Shown: positions 30,548 through 39,848, counted from the first letter of the stretch. The stretch is 64,000 bases of DNA from Thermosynechococcus sichuanensis E542 (GCF_003555505.1 NZ_CP032152.1:1659001-1723000), one strand, 5' to 3'. Numbers and translations: made by a program. The notes: a model not told the origin generated them from the sequence alone.

Positions 30548-30580
30548 AAGGGGGTAGGTTGAGGCTTACCCCTTTATCTT
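30548..30580 (+). terminator. Probable terminator after rpsR
   Basis: The arms AAGGGGGTA and TACCCCTT are nearly perfectly complementary with a bulged G, and a loop of about nine bases lies between them. A T-rich run follows (TTTATCTTTT). It is located 29 bases after the rpsR stop and ahead of the Zur-type operator of znuA. Confidence 0.7.
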
Positions 30581-30611
30581 TTGCTTGCCCTTCCTTGCTC
30601 AGTATGCCAAT

Positions 30612-30628
30612 ATGAGAATGGTTATCAT
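30612..30628 (+). promoter_or_regulatory. Zur-type operator upstream of znuA
   Basis: ATGAGAATGGTTATCAT is a 7-3-7 inverted repeat with a single mismatch (arms ATGAGAA and TTATCAT). This is the form of Fur-family boxes and matches the cyanobacterial Zur pattern TGA.AA...TT.TCA. It ends 14 bases before the znuA ATG, so it would overlap the promoter or initiation region. Assignment to Zur rather than Fur follows from the zinc-transport genes downstream. Confidence 0.75.
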
Positions 30629-30642
30629 TCATCTATTTGCCT

Positions 30643-31692
30643 ATGACCATTCGCGCTACTCTGAAGCCTTGGGGAGTTTTGGTGATTCTTGGTGTATTTC
30701 TAGGCAGTTGTGCCCCCCAAGCTCAACAGACGGCACAGGAGGCAACACCCGCAGAACCCGAGCTGACGATTGTGACGACGTTCTTGCCTATCACCGCTTT
30801 TACAAAAGCAGTTGCGGGCGATCGCGCCAGCGTTGAGCAACTTTTACCCCACAACATTGATCCCCATGATTTTCAAGCCCGACCTGAGGATGTGCAGCTT
30901 TTGGGGAGAGCGAGGGTCTTGGTCAAAAATGGCCTTGAGATGGAAACCTTCTTAGATAAACTCATTGAAAATGCTGCCAACGCTGACCTCAAGATCATTG
31001 ATACCAGTGCAGGGGTGGCCACCATTGCGAGTGAAAAGCACGATCATGATCACGACCACGACCATGATCACCACGGTCACAGCCACGGTGAGTTCAACCC
31101 CCACATCTGGCTGGATCCCAAGCGTGCCATGCAGCAGGTGAAAAATATTCGCGATGGTCTGATTGCCATTGATCCAGAGGGGGCAGCGATTTATGAGAAA
31201 AATACTGCGGCCTTTATTCAAGAGTTAGAAGCACTAGATGCCCTAGCACGGGAAAAACTCACCCCCTTTGCCGGCAAAACATTTGTTGTTTACCACGATG
31301 TGGCGCCCTATTTTGCTGAAAGCTACAACTTGAAGACTACTTACCTTGTGGGTATCCCCTCGGTTAACCCTTCCCCCGCCGATGTGCAGCGAGTGATGCA
31401 AGCAGTGCAACAAAGTGACCTGAAAACCCTCCTGACGGAACCGGGGCAAGAACAGGTCTTTGAAAGCCTCGCGAAGGATTTGGGGGTGAAGGTGAGTGTG
31501 TTTGATCCCCTAGAGCGCGCTCCTTCGGCAGCGGATCTGACGCCTGACTACTTCCTGCAAAGGATGGAGCAAAATATTCGCAATTTAGCTGAGGCTTTTG
31601 GGGTGCAACAGCGCGCCTATCGGCGTCCTGACTCCATTGCCGTAGTGGGGCCATGGATGCGGCTGAGCGCACCTTTAGGGGCGGCACTGTGA
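30643..31692 (+). CDS. znuA: Zinc-binding lipoprotein of a ZnuABC-type ABC transporter
   Basis: Periplasmic cluster-9 binding protein of about 349 residues. The signal peptide ends in lipobox LGSC near residue 22. The zinc-site histidines are in LLPHNIDPHDFQARPEDV, FNPHIWLDPKRA and YHDVAPYFAESYNL, and the late Asp/Glu site follows in the family order. A long histidine- and aspartate-rich loop (about residues 132-150) is the hallmark of zinc rather than manganese members. ATG 30643 was preferred over a TTG two codons upstream. The stop overlaps the GTG of znuC. Confidence 0.93.
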   Translation: MTIRATLKPWGVLVILGVFLGSCAPQAQQTAQEATPAEPELTIVTTFLPITAFTKAVAGDRASVEQLLPHNIDPHDFQARPEDVQLLGRARVLVKNGLEMETFLDKLIENAANADLKIIDTSAGVATIASEKHDHDHDHDHDHHGHSHGEFNPHIWLDPKRAMQQVKNIRDGLIAIDPEGAAIYEKNTAAFIQELEALDALAREKLTPFAGKTFVVYHDVAPYFAESYNLKTTYLVGIPSVNPSPADVQRVMQAVQQSDLKTLLTEPGQEQVFESLAKDLGVKVSVFDPLERAPSAADLTPDYFLQRMEQNIRNLAEAFGVQQRAYRRPDSIAVVGPWMRLSAPLGAAL

Positions 31693-32405
31693 GCGAATAC
31701 CTGCTAGAAGTGGAAAATCTCTCGGTGCGGCGGGGCGATCGCTGGGTAGTAGAAGGCGTGTCCTTTACCCTATTGCCTCGTATGAACATGGCCATCATTG
31801 GTCCCAATGGTGCCGGCAAAAGTAGCCTGATTCAAGCCATTTTGGGCATTATTCCCTACCAGCAGGGACGAGTTACCCTCTTGGGCTATGGCATGGGCTA
31901 TCGCCGCACGCTCCCTTATGTCCGCCAACAGGTGGCTTACTTGCCGCAAAACTTCCAGTGCGATCCACGGATTCCAATTACCGTGGCGGAATTTGTGGGC
32001 TTGGGCTGGGGGCAACCCACGTGGCAGTGGCCGTGGCGGCACCGCCGGCAGCGCGATCGCGCCATCCGACACAGTCTGCAACGCCTGCACCTAGAGCATC
32101 TGGCCGCACAACCGATGAGTTCTCTCTCTGGGGGGGAAACCAAACGCGCCCTCTTGGCCTACTGCTTGGTGCAACCCCGTCGTCTCTTGATCTTAGATGA
32201 AGCTCCCGCTGGCTTAGATCTCCGAGGTGAGCAACAGTTTTACGACCTACTGGAGACGCTCAAGGCGAGTGAGGGTTGGGCAATTTTGCAGATTTCCCAT
32301 CACTTGGAGCGGGTAAGGGCAACCTGTGATCAGGTGCTGTATCTGGATCGCTCTGTCCAAGGGCTGGGTCCACCAGAATGGGTGCTGCAACAGTTTGCCG
32401 CTTAA
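31689..32405 (+). CDS. znuC: Zinc ABC transporter ATPase
   Basis: ATPase subunit of 238 residues: Walker A IIGPNGAGKSSLIQ near residue 40, Q-loop YLPQNFQCDP, signature LSGGETKRALLAYCL near 145, Walker B RRLLILDEAPAGLDL, and the H-loop QISHHLE. The start is GTG 31689, overlapping the znuA TGA (GTGA). A longer in-frame reading from 31653 lies inside znuA and was rejected. The permease gene znuB is not downstream; a tandem duplication and a convergent NUDIX gene are there instead. The stop lies within the first repeat unit. Confidence 0.92.
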   Translation: MSEYLLEVENLSVRRGDRWVVEGVSFTLLPRMNMAIIGPNGAGKSSLIQAILGIIPYQQGRVTLLGYGMGYRRTLPYVRQQVAYLPQNFQCDPRIPITVAEFVGLGWGQPTWQWPWRHRRQRDRAIRHSLQRLHLEHLAAQPMSSLSGGETKRALLAYCLVQPRRLLILDEAPAGLDLRGEQQFYDLLETLKASEGWAILQISHHLERVRATCDQVLYLDRSVQGLGPPEWVLQQFAA

Positions 32406-32618
32406 ACGGGTAATTCTCTCCTGAATTGCGCAAAGAAATCGAGCAGAATGCGCTGGTGGATGTCTCCCAAGGGGCGATTTTCTCCTAGGATCTGGGCAAT
32501 GGGTGCTGCAACAGTTTGCCGCTTAAACGGGTAATTCTCTCCTGAATTGCGCAAAGAAATCGAGCAGAATGCGCTGGTGGATGTCTCCCAAGGGGCGATT
32601 TTCTCCTAGGATCTGGGC
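32377..32618. repeat. Perfect 121-bp tandem duplication at the znuC/NUDIX convergent ends
   Basis: Bases 32377-32497 and 32498-32618 are identical over all 121 positions. Each unit holds the last nine codons of znuC and the last 31 codons of the NUDIX gene. znuC uses the stop in unit 1, and the NUDIX gene uses the stop in unit 2. Neither product is changed, and each unit carries a ghost of the other gene's 3' end. Exact identity implies a very recent event or an assembly artefact. Confidence 0.95.
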
Positions 32619-32972
32619 ATAGTGAACCCCGGCCACCACAGAATCATAGGGTACCAAGTCCATCCCCTGTCCTTCGCTGAGGACTAGGGTTCCCAGTTCA
32701 CAGGTCAAAGGGCCGCTGAAAATATAGCGATGCACTTGGCGATCGCCGTACTCTCCAAAAAAGGTGAGGTGGGGTGGGCAGTAGCCAATCTCCTCATAAA
32801 CTTCTCGCTGAAGGCCCGCGAGCGGTGCTTCTTCGGGTTCAAGGTGGCCGCCAAACAGTCCCCAGTGGCCGGCATACAAGATATGGGGATAATCATCTCG
32901 CAGTTGCATAAGAACGCGATCGCCCTGGTAGAGAATGGCAAGGGCAACGGGAACAATCGTGGTTGCTGGCAT
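32523..32972 (-). CDS. NUDIX hydrolase
   Basis: A 149-residue hydrolase with a complete Nudix box near residue 40: GHLEPEEAPLAGLQREVYEE followed by IGY, matching GX5EX7REUXEEXGU, whose glutamates bind Mg2+. It cleaves nucleoside diphosphate derivatives; the substrate cannot be read from sequence. Start ATG 32972. Convergent with znuC. Before the 121-bp duplication the two stop codons would have overlapped in the four bases TTAA. Confidence 0.9.
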   Translation of the reverse strand: MPATTIVPVALAILYQGDRVLMQLRDDYPHILYAGHWGLFGGHLEPEEAPLAGLQREVYEEIGYCPPHLTFFGEYGDRQVHRYIFSGPLTCELGTLVLSEGQGMDLVPYDSVVAGVHYAQILGENRPLGDIHQRILLDFFAQFRRELPV

Positions 32973-33314
32973 TGTCTTGCAAAATGTGTCCTTAAGGCTA
33001 CAGTACCCTAGAAACAGAAACCTTAAAGTAAAATGAAAAACATAGCCCTTAAGGAATATGGCAGGCCGCCACTGCGACGACAGTCAACACGGCAATCAAC
33101 GGTGAATGAGAGGCAAAGGTAGGCTTTTAGAGCGTGTTGCCGTTCCAGCCGAGTAAAACCAAAGCTGTTCACTCCTATAGCAAATTTTAGATTCTTACAT
33201 CTCTTTCATAAGATTTTACAAATTGGTACATGGCGGCACATTCTTAAGATTGTCTTAATATTTTTCTTGGGGGCTGCGCTATTCATTTACTCATTTCTTG
33301 GAGTTAACTGTCCT
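32973..33314. other. Intergenic stretch, AT-rich 3' half, no gene called
   Basis: About 340 bases lie between the NUDIX start and the DUF1815 gene. They contain the direct pair CCTTAAGG-like motifs (32990 and 33049 areas) and an AT-rich part from 33180 (ATTCTTACATCTC, ATTCTTAAGATTGTCTTAA). Short frames of 29-45 codons occur on both strands, but none resembles a known small photosystem or Hli protein. It probably holds divergent promoters. Confidence 0.4.
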
Positions 33315-33635
33315 ATGTTTTACCGCTTAGCCGAACAACACCGCCAGTTTATTCGCGACTTGGTGCTCAATCTCCAGGCCCTCGCGATCGCCCTAGAAAA
33401 TCGAGGCTATATGGCCTCCTGTTACACCTGTGGCGGTGAACTCAACAGTGCTTCTTTCATGGTCAGCTTGGCCGACAACCACCTGATTCGCTTCTTGGTC
33501 TCTGACTATGGGATCACTTGGACTGAAATGCGCGATGACCGCGAACTGATGAAACTAGAAGGAGCAGAGGCTATCAACCAACTGCAAGAACTGGCCAATC
33601 TTCTTAAGGAAGTCCGTATTCCCACTGCGGTTTAA
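33315..33635 (+). CDS. DUF1815 family protein
   Basis: A 106-residue cyanobacterial protein beginning MFYRLAEQHRQFIRDLVLNL, with the conserved SCYTCGGELNSASFMVSL and DYGITWTEMRDDRELMKLEG. The function is unknown. ATG 33315 was chosen because the family starts MFYRL. An in-frame ATG at 33267 adds a hydrophobic 16-residue leader that is not part of the family. Monocistronic by layout. Confidence 0.82.
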   Translation: MFYRLAEQHRQFIRDLVLNLQALAIALENRGYMASCYTCGGELNSASFMVSLADNHLIRFLVSDYGITWTEMRDDRELMKLEGAEAINQLQELANLLKEVRIPTAV

Positions 33636-33720
33636 CCCTATGGGGCTACCCTCGCCTCTTTCGTCGGTGCTAGCTTAAAAGTAGAGCTGGACTTTCCTTC
33701 TACTTTGATCCCCACTTTCA

Positions 33721-34596
33721 ATGACTGAAGCCTCCCTTAGTTGGCAACACCAGTACCTCACCGTTAACCAAGTGCGCCTGCACTATGTCACCCAAGGCGG
33801 CGGTGATCTTGTGATTTTATTGCATGGCTTTCCAGAGTTTTGGTACTCTTGGCGATTTCAAATTCCCGTACTGGCTCGTCATTTCAAGGTTGTAGTGCCA
33901 GATTTGCGGGGCTACAATGACTCTGAGAAGCCTGCCCACGGCTATGATCTCGATACCCTCAGCCAAGATGTAACGGCGCTGATCCAAGAATTGGGCTATG
34001 AGCGAGCCCACATTGTCGGCCATGACTGCGGTGGCCTGATTGCTTGGCATGTGGCAGCGCGCTTTCCACACATGGTGCAGCATCTAGCGGTCTTAAATAC
34101 CCCCCACCCCTACCGTGTGGGACTGGAACTCTGGCAGCAACTGGAACACTTTTGGCGCAACTGGCCACTGTTGGCCTGCCACATCCCCGGCTTGGCGGAA
34201 TACTGGTTAGGGCATCATCTGCGGAGTTTTTTGCAAGATCTCTTTCAACGCTACTCCATCCGCAAGGCTGCGTTTTCAGCGGAAACTGTGCAACTTTATC
34301 AAGCGGCTCTCGAAAAAGCGGGGGCGATCGCTGCAGTGCTGAAAAGTTATCGCCATCTTTTTTCACCCCAACAGTGGTGGCACCTACTGCAACAGCACAC
34401 GGAAGCCATTACCAGCCCTACCCTGATCCTCTGGGGCGCCGATGATCCCCTTGCCCAACCCAGCCTTGCCAACGGTATCGAAGCGTGGATCCATGCACCA
34501 TGGCGGCTGAAATACCTGCCCGACTGCGGTCACTGGGCACAACAGGAGGTGCCGGGTCTCGTCAATCGCGAACTCCTTGCCTTTTTGCGTGGCTAA
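33721..34596 (+). CDS. Alpha/beta hydrolase, epoxide-hydrolase-like
   Basis: A 291-residue hydrolase. The oxyanion segment LHGFPEFWYSWRFQIP is near residue 37. The nucleophile elbow is GHDCGGLIAWH near residue 100 with Asp as nucleophile, as in epoxide hydrolases and haloalkane dehalogenases. Then come a helical cap, the acid region LILWGADDPLAQP near 245, and a late DCGHWAQQE with the catalytic His. An Asp nucleophile favours epoxide hydrolase; the substrate is unknown. ATG at 33721, in a region with normal composition. Confidence 0.85.
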   Translation: MTEASLSWQHQYLTVNQVRLHYVTQGGGDLVILLHGFPEFWYSWRFQIPVLARHFKVVVPDLRGYNDSEKPAHGYDLDTLSQDVTALIQELGYERAHIVGHDCGGLIAWHVAARFPHMVQHLAVLNTPHPYRVGLELWQQLEHFWRNWPLLACHIPGLAEYWLGHHLRSFLQDLFQRYSIRKAAFSAETVQLYQAALEKAGAIAAVLKSYRHLFSPQQWWHLLQQHTEAITSPTLILWGADDPLAQPSLANGIEAWIHAPWRLKYLPDCGHWAQQEVPGLVNRELLAFLRG

Positions 34597-34653
34597 AAAA
34601 ATCCCCCCACCACTCGGCAGAGGGAAACAAGTTGATCGAGCCAACCAACTAGC

Positions 34654-35889
34654 TTAGGCCAGCCACTCCAGCACCGCTTCTTCCTTAGTATTGGTGCGGC
34701 GCTCGGGGGTTTCGCGGGTGAACTTCATGTGAATGGCGCGGTTTTGTTCTCCATCTGCCGCCACTGCCAAGATTGGGAAGTCAATGAGGCCATCTTGGAA
34801 GGACATCTGGAAGCGGAATGTGCCATCGGGATTGAGTTTGATGGGGCGCCCACCAATCGTGACGGTGGCATCTGGCTCCGTAGCCCCATAGACAATGAGT
34901 TCAGCATCCGCCACCAACCAGAATTTGCGGGGACGAATGGGAGCCGCCGACGCTGAGAAGCCAACCCCCGACATCGTCAGACCCGACACCGTCGGCACAG
35001 CCCACAGCCCAACGCCAGAGGGGAAGACGTAGGAACTGATGGCCATTTCGGGCAACTGGGAGATGGAGCCGGGGACTTGGTGCATCGAGCCAAAGAGAGA
35101 ACCCGCCACCCGCTGGGCTTCCGCCCCTTCGGCCATAGCAAAGATGCCTTCGTAAATGGGATTGGGTTCGGCAGTGCCCGCCAAGGGTGCCCCGAGATCA
35201 AAGAGGGTTTTGCCGCGCAGATCCATGTCCCAATCCACCGTAATGAATTGATCCCAGACCCAATCGGAGGGGTAGGTGGGGGGAATATGCACAGGGGCAG
35301 AACGGGCGAGAACCAACCAGCGGCCATCGGCGCAGCGGTAACCAATTTCCACGACATAGTCGCGATCGCTCACGGGGATGGGCAGATACCACTCCCGCGC
35401 CAACTCATCGCAGGGGTACTCCTGAACACTGTGGGGAATTTGGCTATCGAGGTTGATATTCGTGGCATCGTAGAGGCGCAGAGCCAGTTGCTGACCCCCT
35501 TGTCGCCGCAATTCCTCGCGGTGCTCGTTGGGCACATCCCAATAGGCGTAGGCCCACTGCGGATCCCGGGGCATGAGGACAATGCGGCTTTCACCGTAAC
35601 CCCCCGGCAAATCCCCAAGGCCTTCATCCACTGAGGCCAAGAGCACATCCTCTTGAGCAGGACCGAGGTCAAATTTTGCTGCTTCCACTTTTTCTTGCGA
35701 CTCCAGACTAGGGGGGACAGGTTGAACAGAAATGGTGGTGGATCCGTTGGCTTGCGCCTGCTTTTCACGGATGGCAGCGAGGAGTTGATCTTTGCGCATA
35801 CGGCTATAGCGGGACACTTGCAGTTCACTGGCGACGCGCCGCAACTGCCGCAAGGTCATTTCTTCTAGGGGGGGGCGATCTTTCGGCAT
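34654..35889 (-). CDS. DUF4912 protein with N-terminal Rho-N/SAP-like domain
   Basis: A 411-residue protein. The N-terminus (MTLRQLRRVASELQVSRYSR then MRKDQLLAAIREKQ) is a Rho-N or SAP-like helix-extended-loop-helix, a nucleic-acid-binding fold. After a linker, DUF4912 follows near residues 105-225 (IVLMPRDPQWAYAYWDVPNE). The C-terminal half has a second sandwich-like module (LVADAELIVYGATEPDATVT) resembling an Ig-like repeat. The molecular role is unknown. ATG at 35889 is preceded on the coding strand by AGGAGGC. Confidence 0.82.
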   Translation of the reverse strand: MPKDRPPLEEMTLRQLRRVASELQVSRYSRMRKDQLLAAIREKQAQANGSTTISVQPVPPSLESQEKVEAAKFDLGPAQEDVLLASVDEGLGDLPGGYGESRIVLMPRDPQWAYAYWDVPNEHREELRRQGGQQLALRLYDATNINLDSQIPHSVQEYPCDELAREWYLPIPVSDRDYVVEIGYRCADGRWLVLARSAPVHIPPTYPSDWVWDQFITVDWDMDLRGKTLFDLGAPLAGTAEPNPIYEGIFAMAEGAEAQRVAGSLFGSMHQVPGSISQLPEMAISSYVFPSGVGLWAVPTVSGLTMSGVGFSASAAPIRPRKFWLVADAELIVYGATEPDATVTIGGRPIKLNPDGTFRFQMSFQDGLIDFPILAVAADGEQNRAIHMKFTRETPERRTNTKEEAVLEWLA

Positions 35890-36184
35890 GGGTGCCTCCT
35901 TATCGTGGGTTGATAGATGGAGCTATCTTTTGCCCTTGATCTTTGGCAAAAAAATCTTGGGGCGTCAAGGGAATTGCGGCACACCCCTAGGAATTTATAC
36001 GCAGTTTATCCCTTTGCGGGGATCAAATGTTAGGGTTTCATAACATTTATTCGGCATGGGGATCACGATAGTAGTTTGCAATCCCTGTTGGCGCTGCCTT
36101 TCCTGGGGAGCAAGGGAGTATAGTTAAAGATGTATTCTTGGACTCTCTCTAAGAATCGCGTGACGTAACCGATACCCTGCTCTT

Positions 36185-37435
36185 ATGACGATCGCTCCGA
36201 GCCGCTCCCTCGCTGATCTTTGCCGTGCTGACTTTCCGATTTTGGCGCGACAGGTCCACGATCGCCCCTTGATTTACTTTGACAATGCGGCGACTTCTCA
36301 GAAGCCCTTGGCAGTTCTCAATACCCTTGAGGACTACTATCGTCGCTACAACTCCAATGTCCATCGGGGCGTACACACCCTCAGTGCTGAGGCCACCACT
36401 GCCTACGAAGGGGCACGGGAAAAAGTGGCGCGTTTTGTCAATGCCGCCCGTCCCGAGGAGATTATCTATACCCGCAATGCCAGTGAGGCGATCAACCTTG
36501 TGGCCTATAGCTGGGGTATGAATACGCTGCGGGAAGGGGATGACATCATCCTGACGGTGATGGAGCACCACAGCAATTTGATTCCGTGGCAGTTTGTGGC
36601 TCAGAAAACCGGTGCTCGCCTCAAGTTTGTCGAACTCACCCCAGAGCAAACGTTTGATCTTAACCACTACGAAAGTCTTTTGAGCGATCGCACGCGCTTG
36701 GTGGCCGTGGCTCACGTCTCCAACACCCTGGGGTGCCTCAACCCAATTCCTGAGATTGTGCGTCTTGCCCATGCCAAGGGGGCGCGGGTATTGGTGGATG
36801 CCTGCCAAAGTGTGCCTCACCTCCCCATTGATGTGCAGCAGTTGGGCTGCGATTGGCTGGTGGCCTCCGGTCATAAAATGTGTGCACCTACGGGCATTGG
36901 CTTTCTCTGGGGACGCGCGGAACTCCTACGGCAAATGCCCCCCTTCCTCGGCGGTGGCGAAATGATTGCCGATGTCTTTCTCGACCATGCCACCTATGCC
37001 GATATTCCCCATAAGTTTGAGGCGGGAACGCCTGCCATTGCTGAGGCGATCGCCCTTGGTGCCGCAGTCGATTATCTGAGTCAATGGGGAATGGAGCGCA
37101 TCCATGCCTACGAACAGGAACTGACGGCCTATCTCTTTGAACGCCTCCAAGAACTCCCCGCTGTCACGGTGTATGGCCCGAAAGCGGGCGATCGCGCTGC
37201 CTTGGCCAGCTTCACCATTGGTGAGGTGCACCCTCACGATCTCTCGACCATCCTTGATCAGTCGGGGATTGCGATTCGCGCGGGACACCACTGCACACAA
37301 CCTTTGCACCGCTATCTAGACGTTCAGTCCACCGCCCGAGCCAGCCTCTATTTCTACAACACCCGCGCGGAAATTGATCAGTTTATTGCTGCCCTTGGGG
37401 AAGCGATTGCTTTCTTTAGTGATGTCTTTGCCTAG
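36185..37435 (+). CDS. sufS: Cysteine desulfurase, SufS type
   Basis: PLP enzyme of 416 residues that takes sulfur from cysteine for Fe-S cluster assembly. Signatures: [12 protein letters not shown] near residue 30, [12 protein letters not shown] near 60, the PLP lysine in [18 protein letters not shown] near 225, and the active-site cysteine in [15 protein letters not shown] near 365 (class II, SufS-like). It stands about 25 kb from sufB and sufR in this window. The TAG overlaps the dnaE-C stop on the other strand in the four bases CTAG. Confidence 0.95.
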   Translation: MTIAPSRSLADLCRADFPILARQVHDRPLIYFDNAATSQKPLAVLNTLEDYYRRYNSNVHRGVHTLSAEATTAYEGAREKVARFVNAARPEEIIYTRNASEAINLVAYSWGMNTLREGDDIILTVMEHHSNLIPWQFVAQKTGARLKFVELTPEQTFDLNHYESLLSDRTRLVAVAHVSNTLGCLNPIPEIVRLAHAKGARVLVDACQSVPHLPIDVQQLGCDWLVASGHKMCAPTGIGFLWGRAELLRQMPPFLGGGEMIADVFLDHATYADIPHKFEAGTPAIAEAIALGAAVDYLSQWGMERIHAYEQELTAYLFERLQELPAVTVYGPKAGDRAALASFTIGEVHPHDLSTILDQSGIAIRAGHHCTQPLHRYLDVQSTARASLYFYNTRAEIDQFIAALGEAIAFFSDVFA

Positions 37436-38784
37436 AACTTGAGGCTCAGGAGTTCACTGGCTTGGGCGTGAAAGCCGGCACTGGTGAGGGCCTGCCGCGC
37501 GCGATCGGCATCCTCAACGCGAAACTGTGGTCCTAGGCGCACATACTGGGCATGGTAGCCATCGGTTACTTTGACCACCACTGGCACCTTAGGCATCTCT
37601 CCCACCTGTTGTTTGAGCACTTCCGAGAGGCGGCTTTGGGCTTGAATGTCCCCCGCTTGCTCGACAGGCAAATCCACAAGCACCAGTTTCACTTCTTCAA
37701 GGGGTTCGGCATCTTCAATCAGCAGTTGGGGGCGATCGTCGCGCATCTCGAGGGTGCCCCACAGCAGCAGCCGATGATCAAGCTGCAATTGACCATGAAT
37801 CCGCTCGTAGGCTTTAGGAAAAACGACAGCCTCCGCCTGACCCGTGAGGTCTTCCAACTGGACAATCGCCATCCGCTCGCCGCGTTTGGTGGTAATGGGC
37901 TTGAGTCCCGTCAGCAGGGCAATCACGCTCACCATCCCTTGACCCGTGTGCTGCTCAAGATCTGCCAAGCTAATGGGGGCAATCATAGCCGCTGGGCGGT
38001 GAATATCCTTGAGGGGATGGTTCGACACATAAAATCCCAGCAGGTCTTTTTCTTGGCGGAGTTTTTCGGCATCCGGTAAATCGTCAACGGGGGGTGCACT
38101 AGGGGCAGGATCGTAACTGGGTTCATTGCTGGAGCCACCCGCCAACATATCAAAGAGGTTGACTTGCCCCACTGCCCGATCTTTGGCGCGCGCCTGTGCC
38201 CACTCCAGCACGAGGGGGAGATCCTGCATCAGTTGGTTGCGGTTGCGCTGGGGATGGAGACTATCCATGGCACCACAGGCAATGAGGGATTCAAGGGCAC
38301 GACGGTTGAGAATGCGGCTATCGCCCCCCGCACGCGGAACCCGTTCGCAAAAATCCGCCAGACTTTGAAAGGCGCCCCCTTCTGCCCGTGCCTGCAAAAT
38401 GGCCTCAATCACCCCCTGACCGACATTGCGTACTGCCGACAAACCAAAAAGAATTTTGTCCCCAACGGGGGTAAAGTCAATATCCGAGCGATTCACATCG
38501 GGGGGAAGGACCTCAATCCCCATGCTCAGGCAGGTGGCAATATAGCGCTGTACCTTGTCTTGGTCACCACTGTTGGCCGTGAGCAAGGCGGCCATATACT
38601 CCACGGGAAAGTTGGCTTTGAGAAAGGCAGTTTGATAGGTCACGTAGCCGTAGGCCGTAGAGTGGGACTTGTTGAAGCAATTGGCGGCGATCGCCCCATT
38701 GGCCAAAAGAAAATTGTGATCCCCGGCTAAACCAATGTCATAGACCGCTTGCCAACCCACCAGCCGCCGGCCAACAATCTTCAC
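37432..38784 (-). CDS. dnaE-C: C part of the split DnaE intein fused to the C-terminal half of DNA polymerase III alpha
   Basis: Begins with a 35-residue intein C part ([18 protein letters not shown] then [13 protein letters not shown], ending with the terminal Asn), followed by the +1 cysteine and extein [20 protein letters not shown], which continues the polymerase. The C-terminal region includes an OB-fold segment ([14 protein letters not shown] and [19 protein letters not shown]). GTG 38784 has AAGGTG upstream. Product is useful only after trans-splicing with the protein from 24532-27138. It is on the same strand as dnaE-N, but 5' of it. Confidence 0.97.
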   Translation of the reverse strand: MKIVGRRLVGWQAVYDIGLAGDHNFLLANGAIAANCFNKSHSTAYGYVTYQTAFLKANFPVEYMAALLTANSGDQDKVQRYIATCLSMGIEVLPPDVNRSDIDFTPVGDKILFGLSAVRNVGQGVIEAILQARAEGGAFQSLADFCERVPRAGGDSRILNRRALESLIACGAMDSLHPQRNRNQLMQDLPLVLEWAQARAKDRAVGQVNLFDMLAGGSSNEPSYDPAPSAPPVDDLPDAEKLRQEKDLLGFYVSNHPLKDIHRPAAMIAPISLADLEQHTGQGMVSVIALLTGLKPITTKRGERMAIVQLEDLTGQAEAVVFPKAYERIHGQLQLDHRLLLWGTLEMRDDRPQLLIEDAEPLEEVKLVLVDLPVEQAGDIQAQSRLSEVLKQQVGEMPKVPVVVKVTDGYHAQYVRLGPQFRVEDADRARQALTSAGFHAQASELLSLKF

Positions 38785-38811
38785 GCTTCACCTTTCCAAA
38801 CGCTGCGCTCT

Positions 38812-39450
38812 CTATTCTAATCGTGGTACTGTGTCGCGAGCGGGAATCCGCACATCCCGCAGTGGTATCCCCCTCAGACACTGGTAGTGCGCTGTCAACC
38901 AGTCAGGGGTTTGCACACCAATACTCGCTAGAGCTGCCACCGTTGGAAAAGGCCACAGCCGCTCAAAGATCACTTCCCCCTGCCAGCCAAATTGCAGAAA
39001 ATAGCAGCCCACGGGTGCCTGCACGTGATCTAGGAGTCGTCGTCCGAGGGCATAGAGGGTTTGTCGCTGGCGATCGCTGGCATGGATCGGCAACTGCCAT
39101 GTTCCTTCAAGGCAGCCCATAATTTCGCCAAAGAGCGTCCCTTTTGCCGTTTGCGCCAGTGGCAACTGGTAGAGACCCCCTGTGCCAGTTCGTATCCCCC
39201 ACTGGGAGACCAAGGCAGTTAAGGATTGACACTGCTGCCAAAGGTCAGGCGCCAAGGGTGCCCAATGGGTGAGGCTATAGTCCAGGATCTGCGGTTGGGG
39301 GGCGATCGCGATCGGAGCCTCGAGGGGACAGACGGCAATCTCGGCACTGTCCTGACACTGTTGCAGCAGGGGTACCACTTGGGTCACCACTTGATCCGCA
39401 GATAGTTCGGCTTCCCTTGGCTGTGCCGCACACCAAATCCGTATTTTCAA
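38812..39450 (-). CDS. Protein of unknown function between hepT and dnaE-C
   Basis: I do not recognise a family. The 212-residue protein is probably soluble and alpha/beta, with APLAPDLWQQCQSLTALVSQ and GCYFLQFGWQGEVIFERLWP as hydrophobic or aromatic segments, and a tail with RIPARDTV. Starts with TTG 39450, overlapping the TGA of hepT (TTGA), and ends 27 bp before dnaE-C, so all are likely in one transcript. Composition matches core genes. Presence beside dnaE-C may be accidental. Confidence 0.6.
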   Translation of the reverse strand: MKIRIWCAAQPREAELSADQVVTQVVPLLQQCQDSAEIAVCPLEAPIAIAPQPQILDYSLTHWAPLAPDLWQQCQSLTALVSQWGIRTGTGGLYQLPLAQTAKGTLFGEIMGCLEGTWQLPIHASDRQRQTLYALGRRLLDHVQAPVGCYFLQFGWQGEVIFERLWPFPTVAALASIGVQTPDWLTAHYQCLRGIPLRDVRIPARDTVPRLE

Positions 39451-39848
39451 TCCTCTAATCCTCCTGCTGCGAGGGCAACCAACCAGCGATCCATCAGCAT
39501 GGCGTGCTGGGCTAACCGCGAGAAAATCGCATCTGCCAAGGTCTCATTGTAGGTGTGGAGGGTCAAGTTGCGATCGTCTACCATTTTTAGCGCTAAACGA
39601 CCTTCCTCTGGAGTAAGTAAGCCAACGGCCAAGCAAGCACGGATTACTCCCTTCGGTGAGGCGATGTCTAATCCTTCGCGTTCCCGTAGATATAGCTGTG
39701 CTACTTTCCAGACTGCTTCTAGGGTGTATTCAAAGCGCTGAATTGCAGCATCACGAATAATCCTATCTGTGCGCTCACCCAAGGGCAGTTCTTGCAAAGT
39801 AGCTAGCGCTTTTTGGGCAACTACTAATCGTTCCCTGAGCCGATCCAC
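39447..39848 (-). CDS. hepT: HEPN-domain toxin of a HepT/MntA module
   Basis: A 133-residue helical HEPN protein. RNLTLHTY near residue 93 fits the RX4HXY active-site motif of HepT ribonuclease toxins, in which MntA blocks activity by adding AMP to the tyrosine. Other family parts are IIRDAAIQRFEYTLEAVWKV and a helical C-terminus. Starts at GTG 39848, overlapping the reconstructed mntA reading by 25 bases. The toxin frame is intact, whereas its antitoxin gene is frameshifted. Without activity data the toxin call is from motif and gene pair. Confidence 0.85.
   Translation of the reverse strand: MDRLRERLVVAQKALATLQELPLGERTDRIIRDAAIQRFEYTLEAVWKVAQLYLREREGLDIASPKGVIRACLAVGLLTPEEGRLALKMVDDRNLTLHTYNETLADAIFSRLAQHAMLMDRWLVALAAGGLED

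Noticed and set aside
31044-31090. Histidine-codon run (CATGATCACGACCACG-type) in znuA considered as a tandem DNA repeat
   Set aside because: It encodes the functional His-Asp zinc loop of ZnuA and is explained by codon repetition.
32990-33075. Short frame MKNIALKEYGRPPLRR from 33033 as a possible small gene
   Set aside because: Only 29 codons, no ribosome site and no resemblance to known small cyanobacterial proteins.
36149-36874. Long open frame on the minus strand opposite sufS
   Set aside because: It lies wholly inside the strongly supported sufS gene in the antisense frame, has no recognisable domain and reads as a composition shadow.
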